Positions 27,020 to 36,634 of a stretch of DNA of 64,000 nt are shown in pieces (the first letter of the stretch is position 1; every line of letters starts with the position of its first letter). The translations under genes were made by a program, and so were the position numbers. A model generated the notes under the pieces. The model worked only from the letters and a program-made list of their open reading frames with translations, was not told the DNA's origin and did not search any database. The stretch is from Paenibacillus sp. HGH0039 (GTDB lineage: Bacteria; Bacillota; Bacilli; Paenibacillales; NBRC-103111), in contig NZ_KE150412.1 of assembly GCF_000411255.1 (NCBI RefSeq), positions 1,439,294 through 1,503,293 on the forward strand. The letters are read 5' to 3'.

Positions 27020-28858
27020 CTACGCCGATGCGGCCGTCAGCTGCTGCATCAGGCGCTTCTCGGCGACGACGTACTGCATCAGCGCCTCCTGGGCTTCGGC
27101 CAGAAGCGGGGCGGACGGCGACTTGCCGTACTCGCCGAGCTTCGCGACCGCCTTGGCGAGAGCCGCGTTCATCTCCTCGACCTGCGGCTTGGCCGCGTCG
27201 GGGATTCCCGCGGCTACCGCCGGCTGCAGAGCCGCCCACGCCTTGGCGGCGGCGTCGAGCGGCTGCAGCGAAGCCGCGTCGATCGCGCCGGGCGAAGTCT
27301 CCGCCATCTTCGCGGCGGAAAGGCTGCCGGCCGTGCCGGCGACCTTCGCGCCCTGCGCGAGATAATCCGCGAGCGGCTGGGCGCTGCCGCTCTTCCAGTA
27401 CACCTTGCCGACAGCGGGAAGATCGAGCGGCTTCGCGAAGACTTCGATTTTCTTGGCGGCAAGGGCGGCTTTCAGCTTCGCGGCGTCCTCCTTGCTCCCG
27501 GCCAATCCGACATACACCGTCGTCTTCGTGCCGGGTTCCGCTACCGCCGCGGCGCCTTTGCCCCGCGCGTCGGCGCGGGCGGTCTCCGCGCTCTGCGGCG
27601 TGCTGAAGATGCCGTTCTGCAGCACGGTGTAGGAGCGCGCCGGGATGGAGGCCTCCGCAGTCGGCCCTCCGACCGGCGGGGCGGCGACGGCGGCCGTGCC
27701 CGCGGACGGAGCCGAAGCGGCCGGGGCGGAGGCATCCGGCTTCAGCGGCGTGACAGCCCCGGGGCTCGGCTGAGCTTGGGCGGTCGCGGCCGGACCCGCG
27801 TCGATCGTGATGGGTTTCTCCGCCCCTCCCGAGAACATGGAAAGGACAAAATAGCCGAAAGCCGCCCCGGTTACCATCGCCCCCGCAACCGATGTGGCGA
27901 TGCGCAGCAAACCGCCGCGGCCGGAACGGGAAATGCGCACGCCCGACTTTTCGGGTTCCTCCCAATGAAGGCGGTTATACGGACCCTCGTAGACGGGTTC
28001 CCTGCGGTATCCCGGCGGTTCGTCCTCGTAGTACGCGTACTCGTTCCGGTTCCGGCTCCGGTTCTGCCCGGGAGGAGGCGCTTGCGCAAGCTGCCGTTCA
28101 TAGTAATCCCTCTCTCCAGACGTCCTTCTCTCCCTCGTATCCGGCACCGGTACGCCGCCGTTTAAGGGACGCGCATAGCCGGCATCCTCCAGCTCGTCTT
28201 CTTCAGCTGCGCGCAGGCTGTTATAGCCGGGCAGGGAGGCCGTCCCGTGATCGATAAAGCCGCTGGGATCCTCCGGCCAGCCGAGGTTTGGCGGAAGCGG
28301 ATAGCGTTCCTCGCGTTCCCGTTCACCTGAATTGCCGCGCCCTGCGGCCGGATTCTCCCGAAACCGGTCATCCGTATATTCGTCCTCCTGCTCGGAGGGC
28401 CCCTCAAAGTCCCTCAACTGCCGTGCGGCCGCTTCTTCGTCTCTGCGTTCCTTGTACGATGTCCGGTCCAAATCCTCGTATTCCTGTCTTCTTTCTTTTT
28501 CTTCCCTGAAGCGTTCGTTAATCGTGCTCTCAAAATAACCGGAATCTCCCCGGTAACCCGGTTCGGATTCCCGGATAAGCTTGGCGATCCGTTCCGTTTC
28601 GGCATCATAAGGACTCTGCCATGTACCGAAGTCGGCCGTATATTCATTCAGTCCTTCCCGGTTCCGGGGTCCCGCTTCCGTGTCCCTCCGGTTTTGCCGG
28701 GCTTTTTTCGCTCGATCCGCCTCCGCGTCTCTCCAAAGAGCTTCCGAAACCGAAAACTCCTCTTTCGTTAAAGGAATAATTTTGCCGCCCGATTTATCTT
28801 CTTTACGGTTTGTCCGGTCGTTTCCGTCTATACGGTAAGAAATTCTCGCTTTATTCAT
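27020..28858 (-). CDS. SPOR-domain membrane protein, SpoIIB-like by position
   Basis: A 612-residue protein: a very long, highly charged, probably disordered N-terminus (1 to about 310, rich in Arg, Glu, Asp, Tyr), one membrane segment (about 330-350, IATSVAGAMVTGAAFGYFVLS), an Ala/Pro linker, a SPOR-like domain (about 405-485, RSYTVLQNGIFSTPQSAETA then TTVYVGLAGSKEDA) and an Ala-rich helical tail. SPOR domains bind denuded glycan at septa. In B. subtilis spoIIB, a SPOR protein for engulfment, lies next to maf, so SpoIIB is the best guess. ATG 28858 has AAGGAG ahead. Confidence 0.75.
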   Translation of the reverse strand: MNKARISYRIDGNDRTNRKEDKSGGKIIPLTKEEFSVSEALWRDAEADRAKKARQNRRDTEAGPRNREGLNEYTADFGTWQSPYDAETERIAKLIRESEPGYRGDSGYFESTINERFREEKERRQEYEDLDRTSYKERRDEEAAARQLRDFEGPSEQEDEYTDDRFRENPAAGRGNSGEREREERYPLPPNLGWPEDPSGFIDHGTASLPGYNSLRAAEEDELEDAGYARPLNGGVPVPDTRERRTSGERDYYERQLAQAPPPGQNRSRNRNEYAYYEDEPPGYRREPVYEGPYNRLHWEEPEKSGVRISRSGRGGLLRIATSVAGAMVTGAAFGYFVLSMFSGGAEKPITIDAGPAATAQAQPSPGAVTPLKPDASAPAASAPSAGTAAVAAPPVGGPTAEASIPARSYTVLQNGIFSTPQSAETARADARGKGAAAVAEPGTKTTVYVGLAGSKEDAAKLKAALAAKKIEVFAKPLDLPAVGKVYWKSGSAQPLADYLAQGAKVAGTAGSLSAAKMAETSPGAIDAASLQPLDAAAKAWAALQPAVAAGIPDAAKPQVEEMNAALAKAVAKLGEYGKSPSAPLLAEAQEALMQYVVAEKRLMQQLTAASA

Positions 28859-28951
28859 ACGGCCCATCTCCTTATCCGCGTTCTGCTATCAGCCTATGAA
28901 CGGAAGCGGAAAAATATGTCCGGGCCTCTGTAAATTTTACTAGAGTGGAGT

Positions 28952-28979
28952 TTGCCTAAATATGGGTATATGGTATACG
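28952..28979 (+). promoter_or_regulatory. sigma-A promoter of the small thioredoxin-like gene
   Basis: TTGCCT (28952-28957), 16-nt spacer, TATACG (28974-28979), 31 nt before the ATG; GGAGG at 28997 serves as ribosome-binding site. Confidence 0.5.
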
Positions 28980-29010
28980 TGTGAAGTGAATAAACGGAGG
29001 TAGCCGAATC

Positions 29011-29328
29011 ATGACCCTGAACAACAAAAGAAACTCTTTGCCGCTGCTTGCAAGTATACTCGCTGTCTTGGGCTTTTTCGCTTTTACGTCAAACCTGACA
29101 AACTCCAACCAATCCACTACTCTATACGTATTTAATCCCCATGTTCCTTTGACCGAGGAGCAGTTTAAGGGGCTCGATATTGACGTGATCTCTTACAATC
29201 CGCCTATGGATAAGTTTAAAATCACGTCGTACCCTACATACGTTCTAGTAAAAACCAAAACGCAGGAGCTACTCGGGATAACTAACGATTTTACGGAACT
29301 AGAGAGCCTGAGAAAGAAAAGCAACTAG
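29011..29328 (+). CDS. small membrane-anchored protein with thioredoxin-like features, no CxxC
   Basis: A 105-residue protein I do not recognise by name. It has an N-terminal anchor (about 10-26, LPLLASILAVLGFFAFT), then a strand TTLYVFNP, a helix, IDVISYN and a SYPTYVLVK segment (P75) resembling the cis-Pro strand of thioredoxin folds. The CxxC site is absent and there is no cysteine at all, so any fold would be redox-inactive. GGAGG 11 nt ahead and a promoter support expression. It is a lone plus-strand gene between two minus-strand units. Confidence 0.65.
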   Translation: MTLNNKRNSLPLLASILAVLGFFAFTSNLTNSNQSTTLYVFNPHVPLTEEQFKGLDIDVISYNPPMDKFKITSYPTYVLVKTKTQELLGITNDFTELESLRKKSN

Positions 29329-29375
29329 GCGTTTAACTCGCAAAGCGCTTCCCGGCATCCTCTTATTTTCCCCAT

Positions 29376-29413
29376 AAAAAAACCTCCCGTCAGCGCAGGC
29401 TGAGGAAGGTTTT
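29376..29413 (-). terminator. terminator after murC
   Basis: Minus strand AACCTTCCTCAGC and GCTGACGGGAGGTT pair around CTGC and are followed by TTTTTTT. A second small hairpin TACTGC/GCAGTA (29416-29432) followed by TGTTTTG could end the plus-strand gene. Confidence 0.7.
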
Positions 29414-29463
29414 CGTACTGCGTCGTGCAGTATGTTTTGTTTGGTTAGGTCGAAAAAACTTCT

Positions 29464-30849
29464 TTATTCCGCCTCATAGCGGGCGCGAAGCGTTTTCGCG
29501 AGACCGTCCGCCGTTTTCCAAATGTCTCCGGCTCCCATCGTGATGACGAGATCACCCGGTTTAACGCGGTCCGTCAAATAGACTTCCGCTTCGCCGCGGG
29601 TCGGAATGTAGGTGACATTCGGATTGCTGTTCTTGCGGATCAGTTCGACGAGTTTCTCGGAACTGATTCCTTCGATCTGCTTCTCCCCCGCGGGTGAGTA
29701 GATGTCGGTGATCAGCACCTCGTCCGCTTCTTTGAACGCATGGCTGAACTGTTCGAATAAGTAAAACGTACGCGTGTAGCGCTGGGGCTGAAACACCGCG
29801 ATAAGATGCTTGCCGGTCGCTTTGGCCGCAGAGATCGTCGCCTCGATTTCCGTAGGATGATGGGCGTAATCGTCGATCACGAGAATGTCGTTCACTTCGC
29901 CCAGCACCTGAAACCTCCGTTTGGCGCCGCGGAACTCCTCGATCGCCTCGGCGATCTGGTCAAAGGTAAGGCCTGCTTCCAGACACGTAATCAGCGTAGC
30001 CATCGCATTGTATACGTTGTGCCGGCCCGGAACCGACAAGCGCACCTTGCCGAGCGTCTCGCCGCCGCGGCGGACGCTGAAGGACACTTTCCGGTCGCCC
30101 AGCTCGATGTCTGTCGCCACATAGTCCGCATCCCGGTCGATGGCGTAAGTAAGGGTCTCGCTTTTGATCTGCGGAAGCATGCCCCGCAAATATTCGTCAT
30201 CGAGACAGATGATCGCCTTGCCGTCTTCTCTCACCTGGCTGAGGAACTGGGCATAGGCTTTTTTCAGATTCTCGAAATCTCCGTCATAGTTCTCGAGATG
30301 ATCCGCTTCGATGTTATTCACAAGGGCGAGCGTCGGATGATACTGCAGAAAAGTGCCGTCGCTCTCGTCCGCTTCGGCTACGACGTAGTCGCCTTTGCCC
30401 GCTTTGGCATTCGAGCCGATGTTCATGATCTCGCCGCCGATGATATACGTCGGGTCGGTTCCGCAGCGCTCCATGACAAGCGCGATCATGGAAGAGGTGG
30501 TCGTTTTGCCGTGCGCTCCGGCTACCGCGATCCCTTTGCGCTCATTCATCAATCTCGCCAGCATTTGCGAGCGGTGAATGACCGGAATGTTCTGCTCTCC
30601 GGCCGCGACCATTTCCACATTGTCCTTGGACAACGCCGTGGAGTAGACTACGAGGTCCGCTCCGTTCACGTTCTGGGCTTCATGCCCGATATAGACGCGG
30701 GCGCCTTTGGCCCTCAGCTTTTCCGTCAGTTCCTGCTGGGCCAGATCGGAGCCGGACACCTGGTAGCCCATTTCCAGCATCACTTTGGCGATCGCACTCA
30801 TACCGTAGCCGCCGATGCCGATAAAATGTACGTGTTCTGGGGTATTCAA
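29464..30849 (-). CDS. murC: UDP-N-acetylmuramate--L-alanine ligase
   Basis: Adds L-Ala to UDP-MurNAc, the first peptide-stem step of peptidoglycan. The 461-residue protein shows HFIGIGGYGMSAIA at the N-terminus, the ATP loop GAHGKTTTSSM, EADESDGTF and DDYAHHPTEI. I start at TTG 30849: the ATG at 30864 sits immediately after AAAGG, too close to use, while GGTGAG is 7 nt ahead of the TTG and yields the usual MNTPEHVHFIG beginning. Directly behind folC. Confidence 0.93.
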   Translation of the reverse strand: MNTPEHVHFIGIGGYGMSAIAKVMLEMGYQVSGSDLAQQELTEKLRAKGARVYIGHEAQNVNGADLVVYSTALSKDNVEMVAAGEQNIPVIHRSQMLARLMNERKGIAVAGAHGKTTTSSMIALVMERCGTDPTYIIGGEIMNIGSNAKAGKGDYVVAEADESDGTFLQYHPTLALVNNIEADHLENYDGDFENLKKAYAQFLSQVREDGKAIICLDDEYLRGMLPQIKSETLTYAIDRDADYVATDIELGDRKVSFSVRRGGETLGKVRLSVPGRHNVYNAMATLITCLEAGLTFDQIAEAIEEFRGAKRRFQVLGEVNDILVIDDYAHHPTEIEATISAAKATGKHLIAVFQPQRYTRTFYLFEQFSHAFKEADEVLITDIYSPAGEKQIEGISSEKLVELIRKNSNPNVTYIPTRGEAEVYLTDRVKPGDLVITMGAGDIWKTADGLAKTLRARYEAE

Positions 30850-30857
30850 TGTCGTTC

Positions 30858-32234
30858 TCACCATCCTTTTTCAGAGTCGGTCGTGTATAAGAGCCAAGAA
30901 CGAACATCAGAAATCAAGTAGAGCGTGCCGGATACGACCGCCAGATCATCCTGTCCCGTTCGCTGTTTCAATTGTTCCAGGGCTTTCTTCCAATCCGGTT
31001 CCACCACGATATCGATATCCCGGTTCACGTCCAGTTCCCGGAGGGTCTCCCGGGCCCGGTCGGCCAGACGGGACGCACTTTCTTTTTTATGAAAATCCGG
31101 TTCCGTAAGGATAAGCGTATCCACCATTGGTAGTATATGCCTGAAATAGCCGGGTTGATTCTTCGTGGACAACATGCCGGCCATCAAATGCAGTTTCTTA
31201 TAGGAATACGTGTCTTTCAGGGCGGCGGCCAGCGTCTGCGCCCCCTCGGGATTATGGGCTCCGTCCAGCAGAATCCGCGGATTGTCGGAAACCATCTCAA
31301 GGCGGCCGGGCCACTGCGTTTCGCTCATGGCGGCGAAAAGATCTTCGTCGTCCACGATGAGCGCGTTATACTGGCGCAGAACTTCGAGCGTCATCAATGC
31401 CGCGGCGGCATTTTTCAGCTGGTGCGCCCCGTTGAGGGAGATCGGCACGTTCTCGATCGAACGGAACGGTCCCGTGAAGTTCAGCTTCTGGTCGTCCAGC
31501 TCCGTCGATACGGGCTCGTAAGTAAACTGCTTGCCCAGGAGATAAACGGTCGTGCGTTTGCTCTTCGCATCCCGAAGAAACAATTCCGCAAGCTCGGGCT
31601 GTTCCACGGTTGTAACCAGGGGCACGCCGGGCTTGATGATGCCCGCCTTCTCAAGCGCCACCTGCTCCAACGTATCGCCGAGAATATCCATATGATCGTG
31701 ACCGATGTTCGTGATAACGGAAATGACCGGCGAGACGATGTTGGTGCAGTCGAGACGGCCGCCGAGCCCCACTTCCAGGACGACATAATCCGGGAACGTG
31801 ACCGTGCCGAAATACAAGAGCGCCAGCGCCGTGCAAATTTCGAACATCGTCGGGGAACCCAGTTCGGTCTCTGCCAATTCGTCGGCGATCGGCTTCAGCC
31901 GGTTCGCCAGAAGCAGGAGAGCCTCTTCTTCAATATCTTGACCGTTATACTGTATACGGTTCGTAAACTTTTCGAGATATGGGGACGTGAAGGTTCCGAC
32001 ATCGTATCCGCTGCGGATAAGCACCTTCGTCAGGAAGGCGCAGGTCGAGCCTTTGCCGTTCGTGCCGCCGACGTGTATGAACTTCAGTCTCCGGTGAGGA
32101 TGACCGAGTTTCTCCATCAGCAGGTCCATTCGTTTGAGTCCGGGTTTGATGCCGACCGGCACGAGTCCGGTGATCCAGTTCACTGCTTCGGTATAAGTCT
32201 TGAACGGGGAAGCCGCTTCTGTGTGTTGTTCCAT
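30858..32234 (-). CDS. folC: folylpolyglutamate synthase / dihydrofolate synthase
   Basis: Adds glutamate to folates. The 458-residue protein has the P-loop HVGGTNGKGSTCAFL, TSPYLEKFTNRI, and DGAHNPEGAQTLA typical of the Mur-ligase superfamily member FolC. ATG 32234 is preferred to 32243 because AAAGGGATG lies 8 nt ahead. It follows valS, as in B. subtilis, and its stop overlaps the murC ribosome-binding site. Confidence 0.95.
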   Translation of the reverse strand: MEQHTEAASPFKTYTEAVNWITGLVPVGIKPGLKRMDLLMEKLGHPHRRLKFIHVGGTNGKGSTCAFLTKVLIRSGYDVGTFTSPYLEKFTNRIQYNGQDIEEEALLLLANRLKPIADELAETELGSPTMFEICTALALLYFGTVTFPDYVVLEVGLGGRLDCTNIVSPVISVITNIGHDHMDILGDTLEQVALEKAGIIKPGVPLVTTVEQPELAELFLRDAKSKRTTVYLLGKQFTYEPVSTELDDQKLNFTGPFRSIENVPISLNGAHQLKNAAAALMTLEVLRQYNALIVDDEDLFAAMSETQWPGRLEMVSDNPRILLDGAHNPEGAQTLAAALKDTYSYKKLHLMAGMLSTKNQPGYFRHILPMVDTLILTEPDFHKKESASRLADRARETLRELDVNRDIDIVVEPDWKKALEQLKQRTGQDDLAVVSGTLYLISDVRSWLLYTTDSEKGW

Positions 32235-32259
32235 GACTATCATCCCTTTGATTGATGTG

Positions 32260-32301
32260 AATCGCGGTGCTCCTCGTCAAACCGGACGGGGTGCACCGCG
32301 A
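32260..32301 (-). other. perfect inverted repeat between valS and folC
   Basis: ATCGCGGTGC and GCACCGCGAT (10 bp each) enclose 22 nt in the intercistronic gap. No T run follows, so it is more likely an mRNA stability or processing hairpin than a terminator. Confidence 0.5.
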
Positions 32302-32313
32302 TATAATGCAGGC

Positions 32314-34980
32314 TTAGGCTTTCAGTTCGGCCAGACGGGCAACGACTTTGTCGCGCTTATCCGCGTAGTCGGCCATTTTCGCTTTTTCTTCTTCTATGAC
32401 CTTGGCTGGAGCTTTGGCGATAAAGCCTTCGTTGGAAAGCTTCTTCTCGATCCGGGTCACTTCCCCGATGAGCGTCTGCATTTCTTTCTCCAGACGGGCC
32501 ACTTCCTGAGCGATGTCAATAAGTCCCGCGAGCGGCAGGAACAGCTCCGCTCCCGTCACGACAGCCGTCATCGCTTTATCGGGCGACGCGAGCTCCGCGG
32601 AAATGCTCAGCTCCGAGGTGCTGCAGAAACGGCGGAGGTACTCTTCGTTGCGGGAAAGAATCGTCTCTACGTCCTGGCTGGAAGGCTTGACGAGCAGCTC
32701 GATCTTCTTGCTCATCGGAACGTTCACTTCCGCACGGATGTTGCGCACGGCGCGGATAATGTCCATGAGCAGCTCCATATCGCGCACCGCTTCCGGCGCT
32801 TCGAACTGCGCATCGTACACCGGCCAGGCGGCCAGTGTGATCGTATCGCCTTCGTGAGGCAGATGCTGCCAGATTTCTTCCGAAATAAACGGCATAAACG
32901 GGTGAATCAGGCGCTGCGTCCGGTCAAGCACATAGGCCAGAACGGATTTCGTCGTTTTCTTGGCCGCTTCATCCTCCCCGTACAGGGAGAGCTTGCTGAA
33001 TTCAATATACCAGTCGCACAGATCGTCCCAAATGAAGTTATACAGCAGACGGCCGGTTTCGCCGAATTCGTATTGGTCGATTAGACGCGTTACATCGCGT
33101 GCCGTTTCGTTCAGACGGTGTAGAATCCAGCGGTCGGCCGTTCCGAGCTTGCCGCTCAGGTCGATGTCCGCCGCCGTGAATCCTTCGAGATTCATCAATG
33201 CAAAACGCGAAGCGTTCCAGATCTTGTTCGCGAAGTTGCGTGTCTGCTCCACGCGTTCGATGCGGAAGCGCAGATCCTGTCCCGGCGTGCTCGAAGTCGA
33301 GAGCATATACCGCATCGCATCCGCGCCGTATTTTTCGATAATTTCCAGAGGGTCGACGCCGTTGCCCAGCGATTTGGACATTTTGCGGCCTTCCGAGTCG
33401 CGGATGAGACCGTGCAGCAGCACGTCCTTGAAAGGAACTTGATCCGTAAATTCCAGGCCGCTGAAAATCATGCGGGCTACCCAGAAATAAATAATGTCAT
33501 AGCCGGTGACAAGCACATTCGTCGGATAGTAGCGCTGCAAATCTTCGGTCTGCTCCGGCCAGCCGAGTGTCGAGAACGGCCAAAGCGCGGAGGAGAACCA
33601 GGTATCGAGGACGTCTTCGTCCTGACGGATATTTTCGCTTCCGCAGTGCCCGCAGGCATGAGCGTCCTGCTGAGCGACGGTCACCTCGCCGCAGTCCGCG
33701 CAGTACCACGCCGGAATGCGGTGCCCCCACCAAAGCTGGCGGGAAATGCACCAGTCGCGTACATTTTCGATCCACTGCAGGTAGATCTTCTCGAAACGGT
33801 CCGGAACGAAGTTGACGCCGGAGCCGTTCTTCTGCGCTTCAATGGCGCGTTCGGCAAGCGGCTGCATTTTCACGAACCACTGCGTGGACAAGTAAGGCTC
33901 TACAACGGCGCCGCTGCGCTCGCTGTGTCCGACCTGGTGGACGTGTTCCTCGATTTTGACGAGGACCCCCTGCTCCTGCAAGTCGGCGACGATTTTCTTG
34001 CGGCAGTCCGCACGGTCCAGCCCCTGGTAAGGGCCCGCGTTGGCATTCATCGTGCCGGATTCGTCCATCACGAGAATTTGCGGCAGGTCGTGGCGCTTGC
34101 CCACTTCGAAGTCGTTCGGATCGTGCGCCGGTGTAATTTTAACCGCGCCGCTTCCGAAATCTTTCTCGACGTACTCGTCGGCGATAACCGGAATTTCACG
34201 GCCGACCACCGGCAGCACGAGCATTTTTCCGATCATATGCTTGTAACGCTCGTCTTCCGGATGAACGGCAACGGCCGTATCGCCGAGCATCGTTTCCGGA
34301 CGGGTAGTCGCTACCGTAATGGAGCCGCTGCCGTCTTTGAGCGGATACACAAGGTGGTACAAGCTGCCTTGTATTTCTTTATATTCAACCTCGATGTCGG
34401 ACAAAGCGGTCCGCGCTTTCGGGTCCCAGTTGATGATATATTTGCCGCGGTAAATCAGGCCCTTGTTGTACAGGCTCACGAAAACTTCGCGCACGGCTTT
34501 GGACAAACCTTCGTCGAGCGTAAACCGTTCACGCGAATAATCGAGGGAAAAGCCCATTTTCGCCCATTGCTCGCGGATGGTTTCGGCGTACAGGTCTTTC
34601 CATTCCCACACTTTCTCCAGGAACTTCTCCCGTCCGAGGTCGTAGCGGGAAAGCCCTTCTTCGCGCAGCTTTTGCTCCACCTTGGTTTGTGTGGCGATAC
34701 CTGCGTGGTCGGAACCCGGAAGCCAGAGCGCGTCATAGCCCTGCATCCGCTTCGTGCGCACCAGAATATCCTGCAGCGTAAAATCGAGCGCGTGACCCAG
34801 GTGCAGCATTCCCGTTACGTTCGGCGGCGGGATTACAATCGTATAGGTTTCCGCGTCCGGACGTTGCCCCGCACGGAAAAATCCGTTAGAAATCCAGTAA
34901 TCGTACCATTTTTTCTCGCTTTGCGAGGGATCGTAGGTTGTCGGCATGGATACCGAGTTTTTATCGCTTGTTTCTGCCAT
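32314..34980 (-). CDS. valS: valyl-tRNA synthetase
   Basis: Charges tRNA-Val and edits mischarged Thr. The 888-residue class I synthetase has [14 protein letters not shown] (HIGH-type motif) at about 50-63, a CP1 editing domain ([15 protein letters not shown]), a Cys-rich zinc knuckle ([21 protein letters not shown]), KMSKSLGNG and a C-terminal coiled coil ([15 protein letters not shown] to the end). The T-box leader upstream controls it by uncharged tRNA-Val. Confidence 0.98.
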   Translation of the reverse strand: MAETSDKNSVSMPTTYDPSQSEKKWYDYWISNGFFRAGQRPDAETYTIVIPPPNVTGMLHLGHALDFTLQDILVRTKRMQGYDALWLPGSDHAGIATQTKVEQKLREEGLSRYDLGREKFLEKVWEWKDLYAETIREQWAKMGFSLDYSRERFTLDEGLSKAVREVFVSLYNKGLIYRGKYIINWDPKARTALSDIEVEYKEIQGSLYHLVYPLKDGSGSITVATTRPETMLGDTAVAVHPEDERYKHMIGKMLVLPVVGREIPVIADEYVEKDFGSGAVKITPAHDPNDFEVGKRHDLPQILVMDESGTMNANAGPYQGLDRADCRKKIVADLQEQGVLVKIEEHVHQVGHSERSGAVVEPYLSTQWFVKMQPLAERAIEAQKNGSGVNFVPDRFEKIYLQWIENVRDWCISRQLWWGHRIPAWYCADCGEVTVAQQDAHACGHCGSENIRQDEDVLDTWFSSALWPFSTLGWPEQTEDLQRYYPTNVLVTGYDIIYFWVARMIFSGLEFTDQVPFKDVLLHGLIRDSEGRKMSKSLGNGVDPLEIIEKYGADAMRYMLSTSSTPGQDLRFRIERVEQTRNFANKIWNASRFALMNLEGFTAADIDLSGKLGTADRWILHRLNETARDVTRLIDQYEFGETGRLLYNFIWDDLCDWYIEFSKLSLYGEDEAAKKTTKSVLAYVLDRTQRLIHPFMPFISEEIWQHLPHEGDTITLAAWPVYDAQFEAPEAVRDMELLMDIIRAVRNIRAEVNVPMSKKIELLVKPSSQDVETILSRNEEYLRRFCSTSELSISAELASPDKAMTAVVTGAELFLPLAGLIDIAQEVARLEKEMQTLIGEVTRIEKKLSNEGFIAKAPAKVIEEEKAKMADYADKRDKVVARLAELKA

Positions 34981-35022
34981 AGTCCATTTCCTCCATTCAA
35001 GTACCTTGCGCAGCTGCTCCAG

Positions 35023-35346
35023 CTAACAAAAAAATCCCTTCGCCGCAAAGGACGAAAGGATGTGCTTCCGTGGTACCACCTTCATTTCACGCCTGCTCCC
35101 GAAACGAGCGGAACGTGACACTTGAGACGCATATAACGGTGCGGGCCGGTTCACGCTATACTTTACCGCCTTAAAGCGGATAAGTGCTCACGCAAACAAC
35201 TCCGGGGCGACTTCGAACGGCCGTTTATCTCCCTGTGGAACCTTCCAGCGCTGCAATTCCACTCTCTGAAGGGCTCGCCGTCTACTACTCCCCATCCACG
35301 TCGATTCAACGTAATGAAAAATGTTTGTAAAGCAAACCGTTAAATT
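35023..35346 (-). ncRNA. T-box riboswitch (tRNA-Val-sensing leader of valS)
   Basis: The minus-strand leader contains the T-box sequence AAGGTGGTACCACGG (35069-35082), which pairs with the tRNA acceptor end to form the antiterminator, followed by the terminator stem ATCC-TTTCG/CGAAGGGAT and TTTTTTT (35027-35061). An AGTA-containing stem I begins near 35290. A GTC triplet preceded by GAA (35209-35211) is a candidate valine specifier codon. Placement directly before valS agrees. Confidence 0.9.
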
Positions 35347-35353
35347 ACACTTT

Positions 35354-35383
35354 ATGATAAACCAAACGGACCAAAAACGTCAA
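35354..35383 (-). promoter_or_regulatory. sigma-A promoter of valS-folC-murC
   Basis: Minus strand TTGACG (35378-35383), 18-nt spacer, TATCAT (35354-35359), just ahead of the T-box leader. Confidence 0.7.
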
Positions 35384-35478
35384 TCTTTTCAATACGAAAA
35401 GGGCTATTACCCATCATATCCAAGGGGGCGCCCGCATAAACTGGTAGCGGAAATTTTTATTATTTGAGGGGGATACTC

Positions 35479-35643
35479 ATGCAAAAATGGTGGTGGAAAA
35501 CCCGGTTCACCGTTCGGGGCGTGCTTTTCCCGCTCATCTGCATTCAATTTGTCCGCACGCTGATTTTTCCCAACGGCCTCGATGTCTTTCTCTTGTTCGT
35601 TCTTTTTCTCGCCTATCTCGGTTTTCTTCTGGACGTCTATTAA
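35479..35643 (+). CDS. 54-residue hydrophobic protein of unknown function
   Basis: Starts MQKWWWKTRFTVRG and ends FLLDVY, with two hydrophobic stretches (about 13-28 and 34-52). GAGGGGG lies 6 nt ahead of the ATG, and the frame closes with TAATAATAG, several in-frame stops. Such length with membrane character and a strong ribosome-binding site suggests a real small protein. It is divergent from the valS T-box transcript. No function can be assigned. Confidence 0.65.
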   Translation: MQKWWWKTRFTVRGVLFPLICIQFVRTLIFPNGLDVFLLFVLFLAYLGFLLDVY

Positions 35644-35673
35644 TAATAGTAGGTTTGCAAAAAAACAGGACGG

Positions 35674-35704
35674 AAAAAACCGGCAACGCTGGATGCGTCA
35701 CCGG
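35674..35704 (-). terminator. terminator at the end of the polysaccharide region
   Basis: Minus strand CCGGTGACGC/GCGTTGCCGG (10 pairs, two G-T wobbles) with a 5-nt loop, followed by TTTTTT, 12 nt past the Asn/Gly-repeat gene. Confidence 0.8.
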
Positions 35705-35715
35705 CCGTACCTTCC

Positions 35716-36591
35716 TTACTTCACAATGGTATCAAGCAGCATGCGGCCTGTTTCCATCTGAAGATCGTACTCACGCTGATACTGATTGATAATGTCGGTG
35801 CTGAATCCTTCATTCTGAAGCGTATTCTGGGCACTGCCCACAATATCCCTGAAATCGGACACGCACTGGGCGAAGCGCTCGGAAGCTTCCTTATAAAGAG
35901 TGGATTTCTGGTGCGTTGTCGTCGCCCGGGAAAACTGCATCGCGTAAGAAACGAGGTCACGCTGGCACGCCGATTTCAGCGCATTCAGCTTCTGAATCGT
36001 TTCTTTGTTGATGGAATCGTAACGGTCATCGCGGTCCTTGCCGCCATTGCCGTTGTTGCCGTTGTTACCGTTATTTCCTTGGCCGTTGCCGTTGTTGCCA
36101 TTTCCGTTGTTACCATTGCCCTGGCCATTCCCTTGGCCGTTACCTTGGTTTCCATTGTTTCCATTGTTTCCGTTGTTTCCGTTGTTGCCTTTATCTTGGC
36201 CGTTACCCTTACCGTTACCGCCGGCCTGGTTGCCTTTGTCGGTGTTCTTGTCCTGGCCTTTGTCCTGGCCGTTTCCGTTGCCTTGACCGCCGCCGTTGTT
36301 CTGGCCCTTCCCGTTACCGGAATCCGGAACAGGTGTTGGAACAGGTGTTGGAACCGGGGTCGGGTCTGGCTTAGGTTCAGGCTTAGGGACAGGAAACTTC
36401 TGATTGCCGCCCGTAAGAATCGGGAGCAGATATTCGTTCAGGAAGCCCCATACATTGTTGGCAAGCTGATCAAAACTCGCGCGGGCGTTCTGATTCACCG
36501 CCGCTTGCGCATTCGCCTGGCCCGGCTGGAAAGCCGGGGACAACAGAGCCAGCAGCAGTGCGGCCACGAGCGCTTTATTTAACTTTTTCAC
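35716..36591 (-). CDS. secreted protein with Asn/Gly-rich repeats
   Basis: A 291-residue protein of unknown function. Signal peptide (1 to about 28, LVAALLLALLSPAF, AQA), a short helical part (FDQLANNVWGFLNEYLLPIL), a Pro-Lys/Pro-Thr hinge (PEPKPDPTPVPTP), about 100 residues of NGN/GNG/QGN repeats, then a helical C-terminal domain with two cysteines (SACQRD, FAQCVSD). GTG start with AGAGGAG ahead. The repeat and its place after the polysaccharide cluster suggest an extracellular or matrix component, which is inference. It has its own 43-nt gap from the upstream gene and a terminator right behind. Confidence 0.7.
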   Translation of the reverse strand: MKKLNKALVAALLLALLSPAFQPGQANAQAAVNQNARASFDQLANNVWGFLNEYLLPILTGGNQKFPVPKPEPKPDPTPVPTPVPTPVPDSGNGKGQNNGGGQGNGNGQDKGQDKNTDKGNQAGGNGKGNGQDKGNNGNNGNNGNNGNQGNGQGNGQGNGNNGNGNNGNGQGNNGNNGNNGNGGKDRDDRYDSINKETIQKLNALKSACQRDLVSYAMQFSRATTTHQKSTLYKEASERFAQCVSDFRDIVGSAQNTLQNEGFSTDIINQYQREYDLQMETGRMLLDTIVK

Positions 36592-36634
36592 AATTTCACT
36601 CTCCTCTTGGCGGGCGTTCTGACAAAACCGCAGC

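Noticed and set aside
30850-30864. ATG start of murC at 30864
   Set aside because: AAAGG is immediately adjacent to that ATG; TTG 30849 has GGTGAG at 7 nt and gives the standard N-terminus.
33412-35118. 568-codon plus-strand open frame
   Set aside because: It lies antisense to valS and its T-box leader; long antisense frames are common in GC-rich coding DNA and no domain is visible.
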